Made by a program: the position numbers and the translations under genes
Notes under the pieces: model-generated
Databases searched by the model: none
What the model saw: the letters and a program-made list of their open reading frames with translations, nothing else
Told to the model about the DNA's origin: nothing
NCBI GenBank assembly: GCA_040902305.1
Contig: JBBDXN010000111.1
Span: 1-64,000 of the forward strand
From: CAMLFJ01 sp040902305
GTDB taxonomy: Bacteria; Methylomirabilota; Methylomirabilia; Rokubacteriales; CSP1-6
Direction: 5' to 3'
Length of the DNA stretch: 64,000 nucleotides
Shown: positions 17,171 through 24,546 of the stretch, one piece after another
Position numbering within the stretch: position 1 is the stretch's first letter
Layout of the letters: each line of letters starts with the position of its first letter

Positions 17171-18160
17171 ATGATGGCGGACGCGGTCAACGCGTTCATC
17201 ACCGGGTTCATCGTGCTGAACGTCGTGATCGGCATGGTGACCTACGTCACCCTGCTCGAGCGCAAGTTCGCGGCCCGCATGCAGTCGCGCATCGGCCCCT
17301 ACCGGGTGGGCCCGCACGGGCTGCTCCAGCCCATCGCGGACGCGCTCAAGCTCATGATGAAGGAGGACGTGGTGCCGCGGGCCGCCGACCGGTCCGTCTT
17401 CAACCTGGCCCCCATCGTCTTCCTCGTTCCCTGCATGCTGATCTTCGCCACGCTTCCGTTCGCGCCGGGGCTGGGGATCGCCGATCTCAACATCGGCCTC
17501 CTCTTCTTCCTCGCGGTCTCCGCCATGGAGATCGTGGGGCTCTTCATGGGGGGCTGGGGCTCCAACAACAAGTACGCGCTGATCTCCGCGATGCGCGCGG
17601 TCAACCAGATCATCTCCTACGACCTGCCCTTCATCTTCGTGGCGCTGGTGCCGGTGCTGCTGGCCGGGTCGCTCCGCCTCTCCGACATCGCGGTGGCCCA
17701 GGCCGGCCTCTGGTACGTGGCCTGGTTCCCGCTCGGCACGATCGCGTTCTTCTTCTACATCGTCGCGACGCTGGCCGCCGAGAACCGGGTGCCCTTCGAC
17801 ATCCTGGAGGCCGAGTCCGAGCTGATCGCGGGCTTCCGCGTCGAGTACTCGGGTATGAAGTTCGCGCTGATCCAGCTCGGCGAGTACGCCCACATGATCG
17901 GCACCTCGTTCCTCGGCGCGCTCCTCTTCCTGGGCGCGTGGTCGGGGCCGTGGGCGGACGTCTCGCCGTGGTGGGGCGCGTTCTGGTTCACGCTCAAGGC
18001 GATGGGCGTCTTTCTCCTCGTGACCTGGATCCGCTGGAGCTTCGTGCGCATCCGGGTGGATCAGATCCTCGCCATCTCGTGGAAGGTGCTGATGCCCGCC
18101 AGCCTCCTCCTCCTCATGGCGACCGCGGTCGTGGTCGCGCTGGGCGGCGCCGGTGGCTAG
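17171..18160 (+). CDS. nuoH: NADH-quinone oxidoreductase subunit H
   Basis: A 329-residue membrane subunit with about eight helices, forming the entrance of the quinone channel. It contains LERKFAARMQSRIGPYRVGP, the acidic loop AENRVPFDILEAESELIAGF, and the C-terminal TWIRWSFVRIRVDQ. The ATG is at 17171. It overlaps nuoI by 8 bases. Confidence 0.96.
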   Translation: MMADAVNAFITGFIVLNVVIGMVTYVTLLERKFAARMQSRIGPYRVGPHGLLQPIADALKLMMKEDVVPRAADRSVFNLAPIVFLVPCMLIFATLPFAPGLGIADLNIGLLFFLAVSAMEIVGLFMGGWGSNNKYALISAMRAVNQIISYDLPFIFVALVPVLLAGSLRLSDIAVAQAGLWYVAWFPLGTIAFFFYIVATLAAENRVPFDILEAESELIAGFRVEYSGMKFALIQLGEYAHMIGTSFLGALLFLGAWSGPWADVSPWWGAFWFTLKAMGVFLLVTWIRWSFVRIRVDQILAISWKVLMPASLLLLMATAVVVALGGAGG

Positions 18161-18743
18161 ACGGCTCGGCGAGAGCTTCTGGGGCGACCTCTTCGGCCTG
18201 TGCGCCGCGGTCGCGCGCGCCATGAAGGTCACCCTGGTCAATTTCGTCCGCCGGCCGGTGACGGTGCACTACCCGGACAAGACGCGCGACTATCCGGACC
18301 GGTATCGGGGCCTGCTCGCGCTGACCTACGACAAGGAGACGGGGGAGGAGAACTGCATCGGCTGCCGGCTCTGCGAGTACATCTGCCCGCCCCAGGTCAT
18401 CAAGGTGGAGATGCTCAAGGCCGAGAAGCGAAACTTCGCCAAGGTGTTCACGCTCGAGCTGTACGCCTGCGAGTTCTGCGAGCTGTGCGTGCAGGTGTGC
18501 CCGACCGACGCGATCATCATGATGAAGTCGTTCGACATGTCGACGGCCGACCGGCGCGAGCTTCTCCTCGACAAGGACCGGCTGCACCAGATCGGCCTGC
18601 AGTTCGAGCCCTCGTGGGCGACCGGCAACCTGCTCCGCGACATGCAGACGCCGCCCAAGGCGGCCAAGGCGGAGGCCTCCGAGCCCGCCAAGCCGGCCGC
18701 CACCCCCGCGGTCGGCGCGAAAGCGGGAGACCCCGGCGAGTGA
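18153..18743 (+). CDS. nuoI: NADH-quinone oxidoreductase subunit I
   Basis: A 196-residue ferredoxin-like subunit carrying clusters N6a and N6b. It has two 4Fe-4S motifs, CIGCRLCEYICPP and CEFCELCVQVCPTD. The C-terminus carries about 35 Ala/Lys/Pro-rich residues beyond the usual end, probably disordered. The GTG start overlaps nuoH and its stop overlaps the GTG of nuoJ. Confidence 0.96.
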   Translation: MARRLGESFWGDLFGLCAAVARAMKVTLVNFVRRPVTVHYPDKTRDYPDRYRGLLALTYDKETGEENCIGCRLCEYICPPQVIKVEMLKAEKRNFAKVFTLELYACEFCELCVQVCPTDAIIMMKSFDMSTADRRELLLDKDRLHQIGLQFEPSWATGNLLRDMQTPPKAAKAEASEPAKPAATPAVGAKAGDPGE

Positions 18744-19234
18744 GCCTCGAGCCGATCGCGTTCTGGGGCCTGGCGGCGGTGCTGCTGGCCTCGTCCCTGG
18801 CGGTGGTCCTGACCCGGAACCTCTTCCACTCGGTGCTCTACCTGGCCCTGTCGCTGACCGCCACCGCCGGGGTGTTCCTCTCGCTCGACGCCGAGTTCCT
18901 GGCCGCCGTCCAGCTCCTGCTCTACGCGGGCGGCGTGGTGACCATCGTGGTCTTCGCCATCGTGGTGACGGAGCGGCTGGTGGGCGACCGCATCACCCAG
19001 ACGAGCCGCCAGATCCTGACCGGCTTCATCCTCTCGGGGGCCCTGCTGGTGGCCGTCCTGGTGGTCTTCCGCCGCGCGCCGCTCACGGTGCTGCGGCCCG
19101 CGGTGTCCGGCGACCTCACCCGCGCGATCGGCGAGAGCCTGCTCACGAGCTACGTGCTGCCCTTCGAGCTGCTGGGCGTGCTCCTCCTGGCCGCCCTGCT
19201 CGGCGCGCTCTACTTCGCCCGCCCCGACGACTGA
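18740..19234 (+). CDS. nuoJ: NADH-quinone oxidoreductase subunit J
   Basis: A 164-residue five-helix membrane subunit. It includes FHSVLYLALSLTATAGVFL and the pi-bulge-type helix LLYAGGVVTIVVFAIVV, as in NuoJ of other complexes. GTG start in a GTGA overlap with nuoI. It is followed by an 86-base spacer with a strong inverted repeat before nuoK. Confidence 0.95.
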   Translation: MSLEPIAFWGLAAVLLASSLAVVLTRNLFHSVLYLALSLTATAGVFLSLDAEFLAAVQLLLYAGGVVTIVVFAIVVTERLVGDRITQTSRQILTGFILSGALLVAVLVVFRRAPLTVLRPAVSGDLTRAIGESLLTSYVLPFELLGVLLLAALLGALYFARPDD

Positions 19235-19280
19235 TGACGCTCCAGACCACAGCGGGTTGCCCATACCCTCTCGACCACGG

Positions 19281-19304
19281 TCAACATGCCGACCGGCATG
19301 TTGA
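19281..19304. repeat. perfect 11-bp inverted repeat between nuoJ and nuoK
   Basis: The arms TCAACATGCCG and CGGCATGTTGA are separated by only AC, giving a 10-11 bp hairpin with a tetraloop in RNA. Flanking bases continue imperfectly: the sequences on the two sides match at about 12 of 15 positions as reverse complements. No T-run follows, so it is not an ordinary intrinsic terminator. It may be an operator, a processing or stability element of the nuo mRNA, or a mobile palindrome. Confidence 0.7.
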
Positions 19305-19320
19305 GGTTGAAGGTGGTTGA

Positions 19321-19620
19321 ATGACGCTCCAGGCCTATCTCACGCTGGCGGCCCTGCTCTTCTGTATCGGCCTCTTCGGCGTCCTCACCCGGCGCAATAC
19401 CATCGGCATCCTGCTCGGCATCGAGCTCATGCTGAACGCGGTGAACATCAACCTGGTCGCCTTCGCCCGCTTCCTGGGCGACGTCTCCGGCATGGTCTTC
19501 ACCGTCTTCGCCATCTGCATCACGGTGGCCGAGGTGGCGCTGGGGCTGGCCCTGGTCATCCTGATCTTCCGCATCCGGCGCACCGCGATCGCGGACCACC
19601 TGGACCTGCTCAAGGGATAG
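19321..19620 (+). CDS. nuoK: NADH-quinone oxidoreductase subunit K
   Basis: A 99-residue three-helix membrane subunit of the proton path. The conserved Glu residues are seen in GILLGIELMLNAVNINLVAF and CITVAEVALGLALVI. Length is exactly that of the family. The ATG follows GAAGGTGG. It is separated from nuoJ by the palindrome-bearing spacer and followed after 10 bases by nuoL. Confidence 0.96.
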   Translation: MTLQAYLTLAALLFCIGLFGVLTRRNTIGILLGIELMLNAVNINLVAFARFLGDVSGMVFTVFAICITVAEVALGLALVILIFRIRRTAIADHLDLLKG

Positions 19621-19630
19621 AGCCCGACTC

Positions 19631-21496
19631 ATGGCCGCGTCCGGCTTCCTCGCGCTCTGGGCCTGGCTGGCGCCCGGCATCGCCTTCCTGCTCCTGAGCC
19701 TGATCATCCCGCTGCGGCGCTCGGGCAAGCCGGCCGCGTGGCTGTCCATCGTGTTCTCGCTGGGGGCCCTCGTCGCGGCGGTCGCGGCCCGGCGCGCGAC
19801 GGTGCCGGACATGGCCCGCCGCCTGCTGTGGGATTGGATCCCGCTGGAAGACGGCGTGCTCACCTCGGTGGGGGTGCTCGCGGACGCCGATTCGACGCTC
19901 ATGCTGATCCTGGTGGCGCTGGTGTCCTTCCTGGTCCAGGTCTACTCGCTGGGCTATCTCGCCGACGAGTCGCCCGCCTCCCTCGGCCGCTACTACGCCT
20001 ACCAGTCGCTCTTCGCCTTCTCGATGATGGGGCTGGTCCTCGCCCCGAACTTCGTCCAGCTCTTCATCTGCTGGGAGCTGGTGGGCCTCTGCTCCTACCT
20101 GCTGATCGGCTACTGGTACGGCCGGCCCGAGGCGGCGCGCGCGGCGGTGAAGGCGTTCTGGATCACCAAGGCGGGCGACGTGTTCTTGCTGATCGGCATC
20201 GTGATGCTATGGAGCCGCACCGGCACCTTCGACTTCTCCGAGCTGTTCGAGCTGGCGCAGAGCGGGGGCGAGGTGTTCACCGGGCTGGGCTTCGTCATGT
20301 TCTGCATCTATCTGGGCGCCGCCGGCAAGTCGGCGCAGTTCCCGTTCCACGTCTGGCTGCCCGACGCGATGGAGGGCCCCACCCCGGTCTCCGCGCTCAT
20401 CCACGCCGCCACCATGGTGACCGCGGGGGTGTACCTGCTCTTCCGCACCGCGTTCCTCTTCGAGCAGACGCCCGAGGTGCTGGCCGCGGTGGGCTGGATC
20501 GGCGCCTTCACCGCGCTGCTCGCGGCCACGCTGGCGTGCGTGCAGACCGACATCAAGCGGGTACTGGCCTACTCCACCGTGTCGCAGCTCGGCTACATGA
20601 TGGCGGCCATCGGGGCCGGGTTCGTGGGCGCCGGGTTCCTGCATCTGCTGACCCACGGCGTGTTCAAGGCGCTGCTCTTCCTGGCCGCGGGCGCGGTCAT
20701 CCACGCCGTCGGCACCAACGACATCTTCGCGATGGGCGGCCTCGGGCGCCGCATGCCGCAGACCTTCGTCGTCTTCCTGATCGGCACGCTGTCGCTGGCC
20801 GGCATCCCGTTCTTCGCGGGGTTCCTCTCCAAGGAGGAGATCCTGGGCGCGACGTGGGTGGGTGGGCTCACGATCCCCTTCGGCATGCTGGTGCTGGCCG
20901 CGTTCCTCACCGCCTTTTACATGTTCCGGGTGGTCTTCATCGCCTTCCTGGGTGCGCCGGCCCCGGCCGGACACGCCGCCGCCGGCTCCGGGCATGGCGA
21001 CGCGCACGCTCACGACGCGCCGGCCATCATGACCCTGCCGCTCTGGATCCTGGCCGCGCTCGCGATGGTGCTCGGCATCGGCCTCGCGGTGTGGCACCCG
21101 GAGGCGGAGTTCGAAGCCCCGGGCTGGCTCGCCCCGCTCGCCGTCGCGGTGGCGGGGGCGGGCATCGTGCTGGCCTGGCTGGTCTACGGGCTGCGCGCGA
21201 TCAGCGCGGACCGGCTGTTCCAGCGCTTCGCCCTGATCGGCGAGGCGGCCATGGAGCGCTTCTGGCTCGACGAGCTGTTCGTGGTGGTCTACCGCCAGGT
21301 GATCCTCGGCGTCGCCCGGGCCGTCGGCTGGGTGGACCGCTACATCGTGGACGGCATCCTGAACGTGCTGAGCGCCTGGACCCTCACCGCGGGCGACCGC
21401 CTGCGCCGCATCCAGTCGGGCCAGGCCCAGGACTACGTCTACGGCATCGCCCTGGGCGTGCTGCTCCTCATGGTGTGGATGCGCTGGCCCCGATAA
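19631..21496 (+). CDS. nuoL: NADH-quinone oxidoreductase subunit L
   Basis: A 621-residue antiporter-like proton-pumping subunit at the distal end of complex I. Family landmarks are CWELVGLCSYLLIGYWYG, the Lys-bearing FWITKAGDVFLL, and HVWLPDAMEGPTPVSALIHA. The C-terminal part forms the long lateral helix. A His-rich cytoplasmic or periplasmic loop (GHGDAHAHDAP) lies near residue 450. The ATG is 10 bases after nuoK. Confidence 0.96.
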   Translation: MAASGFLALWAWLAPGIAFLLLSLIIPLRRSGKPAAWLSIVFSLGALVAAVAARRATVPDMARRLLWDWIPLEDGVLTSVGVLADADSTLMLILVALVSFLVQVYSLGYLADESPASLGRYYAYQSLFAFSMMGLVLAPNFVQLFICWELVGLCSYLLIGYWYGRPEAARAAVKAFWITKAGDVFLLIGIVMLWSRTGTFDFSELFELAQSGGEVFTGLGFVMFCIYLGAAGKSAQFPFHVWLPDAMEGPTPVSALIHAATMVTAGVYLLFRTAFLFEQTPEVLAAVGWIGAFTALLAATLACVQTDIKRVLAYSTVSQLGYMMAAIGAGFVGAGFLHLLTHGVFKALLFLAAGAVIHAVGTNDIFAMGGLGRRMPQTFVVFLIGTLSLAGIPFFAGFLSKEEILGATWVGGLTIPFGMLVLAAFLTAFYMFRVVFIAFLGAPAPAGHAAAGSGHGDAHAHDAPAIMTLPLWILAALAMVLGIGLAVWHPEAEFEAPGWLAPLAVAVAGAGIVLAWLVYGLRAISADRLFQRFALIGEAAMERFWLDELFVVVYRQVILGVARAVGWVDRYIVDGILNVLSAWTLTAGDRLRRIQSGQAQDYVYGIALGVLLLMVWMRWPR

Positions 21497-21499
21497 CCC

Positions 21500-23038
21500 A
21501 TGGCCTCCTTCCCGGTGCTCTCGATCATCACCTGGTCGCCCTTCGTGGGCGCGGTCCTGATCATGTTCCTGGCCCGGCGCAACGCGGTGCTGGTGCGCTG
21601 GCTGGCGGTGGCCTCCACGAGCGTGTCCCTCGTCCTGTCGATCGCGGTCTACGTGGCCTACGACCGCGAGGCGGCCGGCTTCCAGTTCTACGAGGACCTG
21701 CCCCTGGTGCCCGCGCTCGGCATCAACTACCAGCTCGGCATCGACGGCATGAGCCTGCTGATGGTCCTGCTCACCTCGATCATCATCTTCGCGGGGACCT
21801 GGGCCTCGTGGACGGTGAAGGTGCGCAGCCAGGAGTTCTACGCGCTGCTGCTGATCCTGGTGACCGGCGTCTACGGCGTCTTCGTCTCGCTCGACCTCTT
21901 CGTGCTGTTCCTGTTCTACGAGATCGCGGTGCTCCCGATGTACCTGCTGATCGGCATCTGGGGCTCGAGCGGCGAGGTGCGGCCCCAGGGCGTCTTCGGC
22001 TGGGCCTTCGGCCGCACCGGGGTGGGCACCAAGGAATACGCGGCGATGAAGCTGACCCTCTACCTGCTCTTCGGGTCCGCCTTCATCCTGGTGGGCATCC
22101 TGGCTCTGTACGTTGCGGGCGACTCGTCGTCGTTCTCCTTCCTCGAGATGGAGCTGACGCAATTCGACCCGAAGCTGCAGTCCTGGGTCTTCCTCGCCTT
22201 CTACGTGGGCTTCGGTATCCTGGCCGGCATCTGGCCGCTGCACACCTGGTCGCCCGACGGCCACGCCTCCGCCCCGACCGCGGTGTCCATGCTGCACGCG
22301 GGGGTCCTGATGAAGCTCGGCGCCTACGGCGTCGTCCGCCTCGGCATGGGCCTCCTGCCGGACGCGACGCTGCAGTGGTCGTGGCTCGTCGGCACCATCG
22401 CCTGTGTGAACATCGTCTACGGGGCCTTCTCGGCCATGGCCCAGACCGATCTGAAGTACGTGATCGCGTACTCCTCGGTCTCCCACATGGGCGTGGTGAT
22501 GCTCGGCATGGCCACGCTCACCGAGGTGGGCCTCAACGGCTCCGTGTTCCAGATGTTCGCCCACGGCGTCATGACCGGCCTCTTCTTCGCCCTCGTCGGC
22601 CTCGTCTACGAGAAGTCCCACTCGCGCGAGATCTTCAAGATGAGCGGCTTCGGCCGGATGATGCCGGGCATCGCCACCGCCTTCACCATCGCCGGCCTCT
22701 CCTCGCTGGGGCTGCCCGCCACCGCCGGCTTCGTGGCCGAGCTGCTGACCTTCCTGGGCGCCTGGCAGTCGTCGCACGCGTGGTGGCTCTTCCCCGGCGT
22801 GCTCGGGGCCTACCTCACGTCGATCTACGTGCTGCGGGTGACCAAGCAGATCTTCTGGGGCCCGCCCTCGACCGATCCGCACTTCCAGAACCTCCCCGAC
22901 GCGCGCGGGCCCGAGTGGGCCGCGCTCTGGATCCTGGTCTTCGTGATCGTGCTCTTCGGCGTCTGGCCGTCGCTGGCCCTGGGCCCGGTGGACACCGCCA
23001 CCCTGCCGCTCCTCAATCGCCTGTGGGTGCTCCAGTGA
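21500..23038 (+). CDS. nuoM: NADH-quinone oxidoreductase subunit M
   Basis: A 512-residue antiporter-like pump subunit. Landmarks are the Glu in LFLFYEIAVLPMYLLIGIWG, the Lys in the GTKEYAAMKLTLYLLFGSA helix, LHTWSPDGHASAPTAVSMLHAG, and YVIAYSSVSHMGVV. The ATG is 3 bases after nuoL. Its stop overlaps the nuoN start (GTGA). Confidence 0.96.
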   Translation: MASFPVLSIITWSPFVGAVLIMFLARRNAVLVRWLAVASTSVSLVLSIAVYVAYDREAAGFQFYEDLPLVPALGINYQLGIDGMSLLMVLLTSIIIFAGTWASWTVKVRSQEFYALLLILVTGVYGVFVSLDLFVLFLFYEIAVLPMYLLIGIWGSSGEVRPQGVFGWAFGRTGVGTKEYAAMKLTLYLLFGSAFILVGILALYVAGDSSSFSFLEMELTQFDPKLQSWVFLAFYVGFGILAGIWPLHTWSPDGHASAPTAVSMLHAGVLMKLGAYGVVRLGMGLLPDATLQWSWLVGTIACVNIVYGAFSAMAQTDLKYVIAYSSVSHMGVVMLGMATLTEVGLNGSVFQMFAHGVMTGLFFALVGLVYEKSHSREIFKMSGFGRMMPGIATAFTIAGLSSLGLPATAGFVAELLTFLGAWQSSHAWWLFPGVLGAYLTSIYVLRVTKQIFWGPPSTDPHFQNLPDARGPEWAALWILVFVIVLFGVWPSLALGPVDTATLPLLNRLWVLQ

Positions 23039-24462
23039 GCGGCCTCGAGGCGGGCGGCCCGCTGACGCTCGAGATCGGCCTCGGCATCCTGATGCTCCTC
23101 GTCTTCTTCGTGGGCCTCTTCATGCCCTCGGAGGACAAGCGCCGGGTGGGAGTGCTCACCGCGGTCGGGCTCGTGATCCTCTTCGGCCTGGCCTGGCGCG
23201 CCGAGCCGGGGACCGAGCTGTTCCGCGGCGCGTTCGTGCAGGACGAGCTGGCCCTGTTCGCCAAGCGTCTCTTCATCCTGGCCACCCTGATCGGCGTGCT
23301 CGCCTCGCTGCCCCTGCGCGCGGTGGCCTTCGCCCGCCGGGCCACCGAGTACTACCTGGCCATCCTGGCCTCGCTGCTCGGCATGCTGGTGCTCGGCTCG
23401 GCCCGCGACCTGATCCTGCTCTTCGTGGCCTTCGAGCTGATGTCGATCCCGCTCTACTACCTGGCCGGCTTTCTCAAGCGCGAGCCGGAGGCGGTGGAGG
23501 CGGCGCTGAAGTTCTTCCTGGTGGGCACGGTCTCCTCGGCGGTGCTCCTCTACGGGCTCTCGTTCATCTACGGCATCGCGGGCACCACCGACGTGCGCGG
23601 GATCGCGGCCGCGATGTCGGAAGGGCATCCGATGATGCTGCTCGGCATGCTGCTGGCCCTGGGCGGCCTCGGCTTCAAGATCGCGGCCTTCCCGTTCCAC
23701 ATGTGGGTGCCCGACACCTACGAGGCGGCGAGCACGCCCTTCGTGGCGTGGCTCTCGGTGGCGCCGAAGGCGGCCGGCTTCGTCGTGATCTTCCGCCTCT
23801 ATCTCGAGGGCATGGGCGATCGCGTGCTCTTCTGGGTCCCCGCCGCCGCCGGCCTCGCGACGGTCACCATCATCGGCGGCAACCTGATGGCGATCCCGCA
23901 GCAGAACGTCAAGCGGCTCCTCGCCTACTCGGGCGTGGCCCACATCGGCTACATGCTGATCGGCTTCGCGGCGGTCTCGGCCAACGGCGTCGCCATGATG
24001 CTCTTCTACCTGGTGGCCTACCTCTTCGGGAACATGGGCGCGTTCCTGGTGGTGGAGGCGGTGGCCCAGGCCGAGGGCTCGGAAGGCATGCCCGCCTATC
24101 GCGGTCTCGCCCAGCGCTCGCCGATCCTCGCGCTCAGCATGCTGCTCTTCCTGCTCTCGCTGGGCGGCATCCCGTTCGTGGCCGGCTTCTGGGCCAAGCT
24201 CTATGTCTTCTGGACCGCGGCGGAGCAGGGGCTCTACTGGCTGGTGCTGGTGGGCGCGGTGCTGACGGTGGTCGCCCTGTTCTACTACCTGCTGATCGCC
24301 AAGCGGATGTACATCGACGCACCCGAGCGGCGCGACCCGATCCCGGTGGCGCCGCTGCTCTCCTTCTGCATCTTCCTCTGCGTGCTCGGCGTCGTCATCC
24401 TGGGCCTCTACCCCAAGCCCCTGGTCATCGCCGCCCTCCGCGCCGCCGCCCCGCTCTTCTAG
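23035..24462 (+). CDS. nuoN: NADH-quinone oxidoreductase subunit N
   Basis: A 475-residue antiporter-like pump subunit, the last gene of the operon. Landmarks are FVAFELMSIPLYYLAGF, the Lys in EAALKFFLVGTVSSAVLLYG, FHMWVPDTYEAASTPFVAWL and LLAYSGVAHIGYMLIGF. GTG start overlapping nuoM. It ends just before a palindromic repeat, where it converges with the histidine kinase gene on the opposite strand. Confidence 0.96.
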   Translation: MSGLEAGGPLTLEIGLGILMLLVFFVGLFMPSEDKRRVGVLTAVGLVILFGLAWRAEPGTELFRGAFVQDELALFAKRLFILATLIGVLASLPLRAVAFARRATEYYLAILASLLGMLVLGSARDLILLFVAFELMSIPLYYLAGFLKREPEAVEAALKFFLVGTVSSAVLLYGLSFIYGIAGTTDVRGIAAAMSEGHPMMLLGMLLALGGLGFKIAAFPFHMWVPDTYEAASTPFVAWLSVAPKAAGFVVIFRLYLEGMGDRVLFWVPAAAGLATVTIIGGNLMAIPQQNVKRLLAYSGVAHIGYMLIGFAAVSANGVAMMLFYLVAYLFGNMGAFLVVEAVAQAEGSEGMPAYRGLAQRSPILALSMLLFLLSLGGIPFVAGFWAKLYVFWTAAEQGLYWLVLVGAVLTVVALFYYLLIAKRMYIDAPERRDPIPVAPLLSFCIFLCVLGVVILGLYPKPLVIAALRAAAPLF

Positions 24463-24464
24463 AT

Positions 24465-24546
24465 CCTCACCCCGACCCTCTCCCTGGATGGGAGAGGAGG
24501 TTCGACCACCCTCTCCCCTCGGGGGAGAGGGCAGGGTGAGGGGTGG
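24465..24546. repeat. nested palindromic repeat (family A), copy 1
   Basis: An element of about 80 bases between convergent genes. It has an inner hairpin CCTCTCCC..GGGAGAGG at 24478-24497, a second hairpin CCCTCTCCCC..GGGGAGAGGG, and outer arms CCTCACCC..GGGTGAGG enclosing both. The 41 bases at 24506-24546 recur identically at 33453-33493, and variants occur at 33867-33971. It overlaps the 3' end of the kinase gene, adding the tail PHPALSPEGRG. It may act as a transcription-stop or mRNA-stabilising REP-like element. Confidence 0.8.

Noticed and set aside
20207..22882. 891-codon minus-strand frame opposite nuoL and nuoM
   Set aside because: Rich in His, Glu, Gln and Arg with no hydrophobic core or motifs; the plus strand carries unmistakable NuoL and NuoM.
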